Of a stretch of 64,000 nucleotides of DNA, positions 24,365-31,413 are shown in pieces. Location of the stretch: contig JANNAT010000029.1 of assembly GCA_031384605.1 (NCBI GenBank), positions 18,788 to 82,787 on the forward strand, read 5' to 3'. The stretch comes from JANNAT01 sp031384605. GTDB taxonomy: Bacteria > Pseudomonadota > Alphaproteobacteria > Rhodobacterales > Rhodobacteraceae. The position numbers and the translations under genes are program-made. The first letter of the stretch is position 1. Each line of letters begins with the position of its first letter. The notes beneath the pieces were generated by a model. The model saw nothing but the letters and a program-made list of their open reading frames with translations, ran no database searches and was not told the origin of the DNA.

Positions 24365-24790
24365 TCAGCCGACCGCTGCCGCGTGCAGTGCATGGTGGCC
24401 CAACTCGATCAGCCGGGCATCGGTAGTGTGCGACAGATCGGCCACAAGCGCCGGAAGAACGCGAGACGACACCTCGGGGTGATGGGATGCAAGATAGCCA
24501 GCCAGATGGTGCGCCTCGTTGCTTTGGCCCTTGCCGTGCCCGATCAGCACGATGCGGTTACCTGTCTTGCAGGCCCCGGCGATCTGCTCAAAGAATGCCA
24601 GATCCTGCGGATACTTCTCTTCGCGGTCGGCATCATGCTCTTCCCGGTTTATCTGATGCTGAAAGTGTTGCGGCGCATCGGGGGCGATTTCATCGGCCGA
24701 AGCCCCTGCCCGCGCGGGTTGCGTGCGAAACACTTTTGCCCCTGCATGGTCGATGACTACGATGGTGTTTGATACAATATTGGAGGGCAT
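24365..24790 (-). CDS. eRF1-domain/host-attachment-like protein (baeRF family type), 141 aa
   Basis: The protein begins NTIVVIDHAGAKVFRTQ, typical of the small bacterial eRF1-like (baeRF, 'host attachment' or 'translational machinery') proteins. It continues with HQINREEHDADREEKYPQDLA-type polar sequence and IVLIGHGKGQSNEAHHLAGY, which ends with a conserved nucleotide-like turn. ATG 24790 follows GAAGGCGA. These proteins often sit beside stress genes; some relatives are linked to ribosome rescue or hibernation, but that is not shown here. It is the first gene of the leftward trio. Confidence 0.65.
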   Translation of the reverse strand: MPSNIVSNTIVVIDHAGAKVFRTQPARAGASADEIAPDAPQHFQHQINREEHDADREEKYPQDLAFFEQIAGACKTGNRIVLIGHGKGQSNEAHHLAGYLASHHPEVSSRVLPALVADLSHTTDARLIELGHHALHAAAVG

Positions 24791-24881
24791 TGATATCGCC
24801 TTCGGTAATTTTGGGTCAGACCCCACCTTCGGGGCTGCCGACTGTGGTCAGGCTACGCGCATCTGCAAAGGGGCAGTAGCC

Positions 24882-24898
24882 TCGGAAACTACTCATGC
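24882..24898 (+). repeat. Copy 1 of a 17-bp direct repeat flanking dps
   Basis: TCGGAAACTACTCATGC here matches TCGGAAACTACTCAGGC at 25699-25715 with one mismatch. Both copies lie in intergenic DNA in the same orientation, about 817 bp apart, on either side of dps. Confidence 0.6.
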
Positions 24899-25009
24899 GC
24901 GGGCGGGTGCCGGACAGGTCGTTTCCGACGCTGACGCAGGGCAGATTGACGCTGTCAGGCTGCCGTTTTCTTGCCCGATCCGATCCGCAGCAACGCCAGC
25001 CTGATCGCC

Positions 25010-25035
25010 GCCTGCCGGGCCTGAACCCGGCAGGC
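25010..25035. terminator. Hairpin after dps
   Basis: GCCTGCCGGG (25010-25019) and CCCGGCAGGC (25026-25035) form a perfect 10-bp stem with a 6-nt loop, 24 bp past the dps stop. No T run follows on the minus strand. Confidence 0.55.
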
Positions 25036-25058
25036 CACCGTGCTGTTGCAACTGGCCG

Positions 25059-25538
25059 TCAGGCCGGAGCGCGGTGGGATTCAACAAACCACAACTGCTG
25101 ATCTATCCCGCGCGAGATTTCGGTGAACAAATCCGCCGTGGTCACATCACCCTGCGTTGTCGATAACCCAGCCGCGTCGCGGATGGATTGGCCAAAGGCT
25201 GCCAAAGCGGCAGATACGGCGAAGACATGCTTTGCCTCATTCGCCACGCCCAATTCATAGGGCACAAGGTATGACTTTGCGCTGGCCACCTGAACGGTGC
25301 CTTCCGCCGTGCCGCCCAGACCAGCAGCGCGTTCCGCGATCAGGTCTGCGGCGTCCAGCGCCGTTGCTGCAACGTCGTCGAACAGTTTGTGAATGGCCAT
25401 GAAAGTGGGCCCGCGCACGTTCCAATGGGCCTGTTTGATCTGCCCATGCAGATCAATCGCCGCCGCCAGATGCTTGTTCAACTGGGCGACGGATTGCGTG
25501 CGGATATTCTCGGACAGGGTGTTGTGTGTCGGGTGCAT
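25059..25538 (-). CDS. dps: Dps family ferritin-like DNA-protection protein, 159 aa
   Basis: The ferroxidase motif IKQAHWNVRGPTFMAIHKLFDD is present, with the His, His and Asp expected in the inter-subunit iron site, followed by the Glu-containing helix (DAADLIAERAAGLG). Length is right for Dps. ATG 25538 follows AAAGG; longer readings lack support. Dps forms a dodecamer that oxidises and stores iron and coats DNA in stress. No EcfG box is visible on the minus strand upstream, so its control may differ from its neighbours. Confidence 0.95.
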   Translation of the reverse strand: MHPTHNTLSENIRTQSVAQLNKHLAAAIDLHGQIKQAHWNVRGPTFMAIHKLFDDVAATALDAADLIAERAAGLGGTAEGTVQVASAKSYLVPYELGVANEAKHVFAVSAALAAFGQSIRDAAGLSTTQGDVTTADLFTEISRGIDQQLWFVESHRAPA

Positions 25539-25639
25539 TGCCTTTGCGTCCTTTAATGACGGTGTCAGGGGTGGCGGATGCCGGTTGCGACCTCGCGGGA
25601 GGCAAAGATCGCCGCGACACGATTGGCCGCGCAATTGCG

Positions 25640-25664
25640 GGAACTGCCCGGCATCCGTCGCGTT
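25640..25664 (+). promoter_or_regulatory. EcfG promoter of the LuxR-type regulator
   Basis: GGAAC 25640-25644, 16-nt spacer, CGTT 25661-25664, leaving a leader of about 140 nt before ATG 25811. Confidence 0.65.
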
Positions 25665-25698
25665 GATCCTAGCAAACCGAATGCTGGTGCCGAAAGGG

Positions 25699-25715
25699 TC
25701 GGAAACTACTCAGGC
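25699..25715 (+). repeat. Copy 2 of the 17-bp direct repeat flanking dps
   Basis: Near-identical to 24882-24898 (16 of 17 bases). It lies in the leader of the LuxR-type gene. Confidence 0.6.
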
Positions 25716-25810
25716 ACAGACCAAGGTTAGTGAACCGCAGGTTGAATGGGGCACACTAGCACAAAGAATCGTCGTGACCGTCACGAACTGCCTTTTGAAA
25801 GGAACCGCCC

Positions 25811-26203
25811 ATGCCGAACGATATCGGACATTTCATGGATTTCACCCCACGGCCCGATGCCTTTCGCAGCAATTGTGCACTGCCATTGCCTGCAAACAGC
25901 AACCCGTCCGTCAAAGAGTTGATGTCGCGCAATGGTGCGCTGGCAAAACAGAACAGGCAGTTGGCCATGGCTTTGGCAGCGGCACAAACGACATCGGCCG
26001 AACCGGCCCCACGGATTGCCAACCTGACGCCGCGGCAACGCGAAGTCATGGCGCTGGTGATGGAAGGGCACCGCAGCAAGAACATTGCCGCTGATCTGAA
26101 CATCAGTCAGCGCACGGTCGAAAATCATCGCGCCGCGATCATGCGGCGGACTGGTGCCGCGTCGTTGCCCGCGCTGGTGCGCCTGTCGCTTGGTCTTGCC
26201 TAA
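25811..26203 (+). CDS. LuxR/FixJ-type HTH transcriptional regulator, 130 aa
   Basis: The C-terminal half is a GerE-type HTH: LTPRQREVMALVMEGHRSKN and the recognition part ISQRTVENHRAAIMRR (about 70-125). The N-terminal 65 residues are short and polar, with no receiver or ligand-binding domain, so activity may be controlled by its level. GAAAGGA lies upstream of ATG 25811. An EcfG promoter 150 bp upstream makes it a candidate second-tier regulator of the stress response. It is followed closely by an oxidoreductase and a DJ-1 family gene. Confidence 0.88.
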   Translation: MPNDIGHFMDFTPRPDAFRSNCALPLPANSNPSVKELMSRNGALAKQNRQLAMALAAAQTTSAEPAPRIANLTPRQREVMALVMEGHRSKNIAADLNISQRTVENHRAAIMRRTGAASLPALVRLSLGLA

Positions 26204-26220
26204 CCAAAATGGAGAACCCC

Positions 26221-27285
26221 ATGCCGCAATCCCCGACCCAGAACCGCCGTCTGGTGCTGGCCACCCGGCCAAAGGGCGCGCCTTCGGCAGACACGCTGCG
26301 GCTTGAAACCACAGCTGTGCCAACCCCCGCCCCCGGCCAGATGCTGCTGCGCACGGAATATCTGTCGCTTGACCCCTATATGCGCGGCCGGATGAGCGAT
26401 GCGCCATCTTACGCCGCCCCCGTCGATGTCGGCGCCGTGATGGAAGGCGGCACGGTGGCGCAGGTCGTGGCGTCGCATGTTGATGGGTTCGCGCCCGGCG
26501 ACTGGGTGCTGAGTTTCAATGGCTGGCAGGATTATGCGCTGTCGGATGGCAAGGGCGTCACGTCACTTGGCACTGATCCTGCGCATCCGTCATGGTCTTT
26601 GGGGATCATGGGGATGCCGGGGTTTACCGCCTGGGCCGGGTTGACGCAGATAGGGGTGCCGAAACCCGGCGAAACAGTGTGTGTGGCGGCAGCGACCGGG
26701 CCTGTCGGGGCAACCGTTGGGCAGATTGCCAAGCTGATGGGGTGTCATGTTGTGGGCATCGCGGGGGGCGCGGAAAAGTGCGCCTATGCCGTCGAACGGT
26801 TGGGGTTTGATGCCTGTATTGATCACAAGTTCACTGACTTTGCCGAAAAGCTGAAGGCAGCAAGCCCCGGTGGCATCGACGTCTATTTTGAAAATGTCGG
26901 CGGGGCGGTGTTTGATGCCGTGGTGCCTTTGTTGAACACCGGTGCGCGCATTCCGGTTTGCGGACTTGTGTCAGGCTATAACGCCACCAGCCTGCCCGCC
27001 GGGCCAGACCGGATGGGCTGGCTGATGGGGCAAGTTTTGCGCAAGCGGATCACGATGCGGGGGTTCATCATCTTTCAGGATTTCGGCAATCTTTATCCGC
27101 AGTTCGCCCGCGCGATGGGCGACTGGCTGGCCGCAGGGCAGATGCAGTATGTCGAAGAGATGATCGAAGGGCTGGAAGCGGCCCCGGCGGCCTTTATCGG
27201 CCTGTTGCGCGGTGAAAATTTTGGCAAGCGGGTGATCCATGTCGGCCCCCCGAAATTGATCGAAAACAAGGAACACGCGACATGA
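26221..27285 (+). CDS. NADP-dependent oxidoreductase (zinc-free MDR, CurA/prostaglandin reductase-like), 354 aa
   Basis: A medium-chain reductase without zinc ligands: SLDPYMRGRM near the N-terminus, and the nucleotide-binding motif AATGPVGATVGQIAKLMG (about 155-175) typical of the leukotriene B4 dehydrogenase/CurA group that reduces activated double bonds using NADPH. ATG 26221 is preferred over 26209 because GGAG lies 6 nt before it. The stop overlaps the next start (ATGA at 27282). With the DJ-1 protein it probably detoxifies reactive carbonyls. Confidence 0.9.
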   Translation: MPQSPTQNRRLVLATRPKGAPSADTLRLETTAVPTPAPGQMLLRTEYLSLDPYMRGRMSDAPSYAAPVDVGAVMEGGTVAQVVASHVDGFAPGDWVLSFNGWQDYALSDGKGVTSLGTDPAHPSWSLGIMGMPGFTAWAGLTQIGVPKPGETVCVAAATGPVGATVGQIAKLMGCHVVGIAGGAEKCAYAVERLGFDACIDHKFTDFAEKLKAASPGGIDVYFENVGGAVFDAVVPLLNTGARIPVCGLVSGYNATSLPAGPDRMGWLMGQVLRKRITMRGFIIFQDFGNLYPQFARAMGDWLAAGQMQYVEEMIEGLEAAPAAFIGLLRGENFGKRVIHVGPPKLIENKEHAT

Positions 27286-27959
27286 ACATCCTGATGGTTT
27301 TGACGTCGCATGATGCGTTGGGCGATACCGGCAAAAAGACCGGCTTCTGGCTTGAGGAATTCGCGGCCCCCTATTATGTGCTGGCGGGCGCGGGGGCCAA
27401 GATCACGCTGGCTTCGCCCAAGGGGGGCCAGCCGCCGATTGATCCAACCAGCGATGCCGAAAGTGCGCAAACCGACGATACCCGCCGCTTCAAGGGCGAT
27501 GCGACGGCCCGTGCGGCGCTTGCGGCCACGGTAAAGTTGGCCGATCTGGATCTGAACGCCTTTGACGCCGTATTTTATCCCGGCGGCCACGGCCCGCTTT
27601 GGGATTTGGCGGAAAACCCTGCCAGCATTCACCTGATCGAGTATTTCGCCAGCGGAGGCCGTCCCATCGCCGCCGTCTGCCATGCCCCTGCAATCTTTCG
27701 CCACACCAAAGGCGCGGATGGCAAGCCGCTGGTTTCAGGCCGCAATGTGACCGGATTTGCCAATACCGAAGAAGCGGCAGCGGGGCTAACCGCCGTTGTG
27801 CCGTTTCTGGTCGAAGATATGCTGGTGGCAGGCGGCGGGATTTATTCTAAAGGTGCCGACTGGGCATCGCACGTGGTGGTCGACGGCCGGCTGGTGACCG
27901 GCCAGAACCCGGCGTCGTCGAAAAAGGCGGCGGAAGCACTGGTGAAGCTGCTGGCCTGA
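27282..27959 (+). CDS. DJ-1/PfpI family protein (class I glutamine amidotransferase-like; Hsp31-type), 225 aa
   Basis: The nucleophile elbow AVCHAP places Cys133, with the acidic partner E25/E26 in FWLEEF and the PGGHGP loop at about 100-105. The TGKKTGFWLEE start and the large size fit the Hsp31/HchA-like branch, whose members act on methylglyoxal and glycated substrates or as holdases. It is coupled to the upstream reductase by a 4-nt overlap. A carbonyl-stress role for the pair is inference. Confidence 0.9.
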   Translation: MNILMVLTSHDALGDTGKKTGFWLEEFAAPYYVLAGAGAKITLASPKGGQPPIDPTSDAESAQTDDTRRFKGDATARAALAATVKLADLDLNAFDAVFYPGGHGPLWDLAENPASIHLIEYFASGGRPIAAVCHAPAIFRHTKGADGKPLVSGRNVTGFANTEEAAAGLTAVVPFLVEDMLVAGGGIYSKGADWASHVVVDGRLVTGQNPASSKKAAEALVKLLA

Positions 27960-28091
27960 GTTTAGGGGCCACAAAGGTTGCGCCAAGGATTGACCGACAT
28001 CCAACCAGCGCACCTGATGGGGCTTTGCGCTTAAAGTTGACCGCGCTCGCCTTGGCTTCGATTTTACTGCCTCATAATCAAGCACGCACAG

Positions 28092-28934
28092 TCAGTCGAT
28101 GTAAGTGTCCGATCTTTGCCCTGCCCGCTCGTGATGAATTGGCAGGGTGCGCCCATAAAGTTGCATGGCGCGTTCTGGCGCACCGACCATGTTTGGCTCT
28201 TCGACATAGGAAAATATTGCCACATATCGGGGGCGCTTGCCGCCAAGCGGTGCGACCCGGTGCAGCGAATACCGGCCCCGAAAGATCTGAAGATCGCCGG
28301 GCTCCAGATGGAGCACCTTTACCTTGTCTGACGTGCCATTCAGGACACGCGCAACTTCGGCGAAGTTCTCGTCGCCTTCGCGAATACGGGGTGCATATTC
28401 GAAAGCGCCGCCACTTTCGGCGTTTTGAATGGCAATCGTCACGGTGAAGTTATTCGTGTCGAAATGCCAAGGAAAGCCGTTGCCCGCCTGTGCCACATTG
28501 ACGATGACGTCGGCCAAAGGGTCTGCGTAGCGGTGGAATTTATGCTCTTGCAGACAATCTTGGATAAATTGGTCAAAGCCAAGACTATCGTGAATGGTCC
28601 GCAAAGGGCCACTTGTGGCGAAGTTGTCAGCCGGAACAAACGCATTGGAACGTTCAAAGAATTGCCGCCGTGGATCGTCGGCCGGAAGACTGGTATCGTC
28701 CTTAGTAAAATAGACATTGGTGCGGTTGAAGCTGCGGTGCCCATAGTCCGCAACACTTTCGGCCTCTGTTGCCAGTGCTTCGATGCCCCTTGGCGTCAGA
28801 AATCTTTTGATAACCGCACAGCCATCGCGCGACAGATCAGACCGCACCCGCTCTACCAAGGCGCTGCGCTCTGCGCCTTCTTGGTTAATCGGGAAGCTTT
28901 GGTAATCAATCAGCGCGGAACTGCTGTAGGGCAT
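28092..28934 (-). CDS. 2-oxoglutarate/Fe(II) dioxygenase-like protein, 280 aa
   Basis: The jelly-roll iron site is recognisable: H157-F-D159 in WHFDTNNF, distal H225 in YSLHRVAP and R236 in KRPRYV as a possible 2OG anchor. An N-terminal helix (IKRFLTPRGIEAL) and SNAFVPADNF complete the core. The ribosome-binding site GGAGGA precedes ATG 28934. It resembles the HalD/ArpA-like group of hydroxylases; the substrate cannot be predicted. It stands alone, with 132 bp and 148 bp of non-coding DNA on its sides. Confidence 0.75.
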   Translation of the reverse strand: MPYSSSALIDYQSFPINQEGAERSALVERVRSDLSRDGCAVIKRFLTPRGIEALATEAESVADYGHRSFNRTNVYFTKDDTSLPADDPRRQFFERSNAFVPADNFATSGPLRTIHDSLGFDQFIQDCLQEHKFHRYADPLADVIVNVAQAGNGFPWHFDTNNFTVTIAIQNAESGGAFEYAPRIREGDENFAEVARVLNGTSDKVKVLHLEPGDLQIFRGRYSLHRVAPLGGKRPRYVAIFSYVEEPNMVGAPERAMQLYGRTLPIHHERAGQRSDTYID

Positions 28935-29082
28935 AGTCGTCCTCCGATAAAGTTCCGGATGATTTGCACGTGTGGCACCGGGACTCTTGTTCGTTTTCGA
29001 CACCATGACGCCGCATTTTGGATGCCGGTTCGCGCGCAAAGTTCGGTCAGGTATTGGGCACCGGCAGCGGGCGGTCGCCGCG

Positions 29083-30630
29083 TTACAGATATTTCTGGAT
29101 CGGCAATTGCCCCACGATCCACGACAGCGCCCTGCGGGACCAACCTGCCTCGGGCTCTGTCGCCATGACCGTCGGCAGGTCCGGGCGGGCAACCGCCCAG
29201 CGCAACGCGTGGTCTTCGCACGTCACATGATAGGCTTGGGCGGGCGAGGCCAGCGTATCGAACATGGCGATCAGGTCGGCGACCAGCTGCGGCTCTTCAA
29301 ACAGCACCCCCAATTCCGTATTGATATAGGCCGACCGCAGATCAAAGTTCAACGATCCGATAATTGCCCGCTGCCCGTCGATGACAAACACTTTGGAATG
29401 CAACACATCGCGTTTGCGGTCCGGCAGGACTGGTTTTGCAAATTCATAGACACTGGCCCCGGCTGCCAGCAACGGGCCACGATACGTGCGGTAAGCGCCG
29501 TGCACTGTGATCAAATCGGTCGATGACAAGGCATTGGTGATCAATGATACCCTGACCCCGCGCGCTTGCAGTCCGGTCAACCCCGCAAGTCCCGCCGTGC
29601 CGGGCACAAAGTAAGGCGTGATCAACCGCACCTCGGTTTTGGCGGCCTCCAGAATGGTGGAAATGGCCGTGTCGATCCAAGGGGCCGAATGCTTGCCATA
29701 GGCTTTGTCAGGGGGGTCGGCCAGTAGTTGAACCTTATCCGTCCAGCGCAACCGATCGGTCAGAAAACGGTCTTGCGGCCTGTTGTCCAAGGTTTGCGCC
29801 ATGAACTGCCGCGATACCGCCGACTGCACATGCCGCGCCAGCCGCTTGCGAAAGGCCCGCTTGTCCGCCTTGAACGCGGGCCACAACGCAACAATCGGCA
29901 ATGACAGGCCAAGGTTCCAATAGCTGTCAAAGACCGCTGATACATCCGCCACTTTGGGCCCCGCCAGCATCACATCTGCATCAACCGAGATGCGATTGCC
30001 GGTATCCGCGCCAAAGTATGTATCGCCGATGTTGCGCCCACCCAAAATCGCTAACCGGCCGTCGGCGATCCACATCTTGCCGTGCATCCGGCGGTTAAAG
30101 CGTGAAAGTCCCAGGGCCATTTCGACCATCCGGCGTACCACATGGCCGCGATTGCGCACCGGGTTGAACAGCCGCACTTCGATCAGCGGGTGCTGGGTCA
30201 GCGCCAGAAAGGTGCGGTCAAAGCCCTGCACATTCACATCGTCCAGCAACAGCCGGATCCGCGCGCCCCGATCTGCGGCAGCCACCAGCGCATCAATCAG
30301 CAGCCAACCCGCCCGATCAGTGCTCCAGATGTAATACATCAAGTCCAGACTGCGCCCGGCCAGTGCCGCCGACAGCGCGCGGGCGGCAAAGGCATCGGCA
30401 TTGTCCAACAGCAACAGCAGCCCACTTTGGCCCGCATGTCGTTGCTGCAGCGGGCCGAACAAGCCATCAAGCGGGGTGTCCGGCCCGGCACAAGGCAGCG
30501 CGTTTGAGGCGGGCCCGCGCACTTTGCGCAAGAACCGTCGATAAGACCGGTGCGCCGACCAAGAGACAAAGGCGATCAGCGCAGCCAAAGCCGCGATCCA
30601 CAGCACGATCAACAACCCATGATGGATCAT
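29083..30630 (-). CDS. Phospholipase D family cardiolipin synthase-like protein, 515 aa
   Basis: Two HKD motifs are present: MHGKMWIADGRLAILGG in the middle and LHSKVFVIDGQRAIIGS in the C-terminal half, each followed by the expected N/D. An N-terminal membrane helix (about 4-24) anchors it. Its 4-nt overlap with an EEP-family gene upstream mirrors the E. coli clsB-ybhP pair, supporting a cardiolipin/phosphatidyl-transferase role at the inner membrane. Confidence 0.9.
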   Translation of the reverse strand: MIHHGLLIVLWIAALAALIAFVSWSAHRSYRRFLRKVRGPASNALPCAGPDTPLDGLFGPLQQRHAGQSGLLLLLDNADAFAARALSAALAGRSLDLMYYIWSTDRAGWLLIDALVAAADRGARIRLLLDDVNVQGFDRTFLALTQHPLIEVRLFNPVRNRGHVVRRMVEMALGLSRFNRRMHGKMWIADGRLAILGGRNIGDTYFGADTGNRISVDADVMLAGPKVADVSAVFDSYWNLGLSLPIVALWPAFKADKRAFRKRLARHVQSAVSRQFMAQTLDNRPQDRFLTDRLRWTDKVQLLADPPDKAYGKHSAPWIDTAISTILEAAKTEVRLITPYFVPGTAGLAGLTGLQARGVRVSLITNALSSTDLITVHGAYRTYRGPLLAAGASVYEFAKPVLPDRKRDVLHSKVFVIDGQRAIIGSLNFDLRSAYINTELGVLFEEPQLVADLIAMFDTLASPAQAYHVTCEDHALRWAVARPDLPTVMATEPEAGWSRRALSWIVGQLPIQKYL

Positions 30631-31355
30631 ATCAGCACAGCCTCGGGTGCGGTGCCCAGACGCAGGCGGGCCTTGATCGGCAGATGGTCTGACGCGCGCC
30701 GCGCCAGCGGGCTGTCATGGGCCGCCACGTCCAGCAATTCGCCATGGTCAGTCAGCATCATGCGGTCCAGCGCCAGCAGCGGATAGCGCGAGGGGAAACT
30801 TGGCCGCGCAGGCGCAATCACAAAATGCTTGGCCAGCGCCTGAAACGCAGCCCCGCCATCCCGCCATTCATTCAGATCGCCCATCAGCAACGTCGGTCGC
30901 CCCTCAAGTGCCGCGACTTTGTCGATCACCGCCCGCGCTTGCGCGGCCCTTGATGCCGACAACAGCCCCAGATGCGCGTTCACAATGCGCAAGGGTTGCC
31001 CGGCAATCACCAGATCGGTCACCATCGCCCCGCGCGGCTCCAGCCCCGGCAGGATCAGCTGATGCACCTCTTGCACCAGCGCGTTGCGCACCAACAACAA
31101 GTTGCCATGCCAGCCATGCGCCGCGCCCACACCGTCCAGCGGCACCGCAATCAGCCCAAGATCGCGGCGGATCTGGTCAAGATCAAGCAGTCCGGTGCGG
31201 AGCCCGAACCGCGTATCCGCCTCTTGCAGGGCCAGAATATCCGCGCCGATCTCGGCGATCACCGCCGCTGTCCGGGCCAGATCACGACGGCGGTCGGTGC
31301 CAATGCCTTTGTGGATATTATAGGACGCCACAGACAGGTCTTGCGGCGTGGGCAT
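30627..31355 (-). CDS. Endonuclease/exonuclease/phosphatase (EEP) family protein, YbhP-like, 242 aa
   Basis: EEP motifs in order: ASYNIHKGIG (metal ligand Asn), LALQEAD (Glu), NAHLGLL, LLMGDLNEW (Asp, Asn) and the terminal SDHLPI (Asp-His). It is cytosolic, with no signal peptide. Overlap with the phospholipase D gene suggests action on a lipid headgroup or lipid phosphate, as proposed for the YbhP neighbours of ClsB. Confidence 0.9.
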   Translation of the reverse strand: MPTPQDLSVASYNIHKGIGTDRRRDLARTAAVIAEIGADILALQEADTRFGLRTGLLDLDQIRRDLGLIAVPLDGVGAAHGWHGNLLLVRNALVQEVHQLILPGLEPRGAMVTDLVIAGQPLRIVNAHLGLLSASRAAQARAVIDKVAALEGRPTLLMGDLNEWRDGGAAFQALAKHFVIAPARPSFPSRYPLLALDRMMLTDHGELLDVAAHDSPLARRASDHLPIKARLRLGTAPEAVLI

Positions 31356-31413
31356 GTGGTTCGGTCCTTGGGTTGTGATAGGAATGCGTCAGGGGTTCAA
31401 CCCGCCAGCCGCG

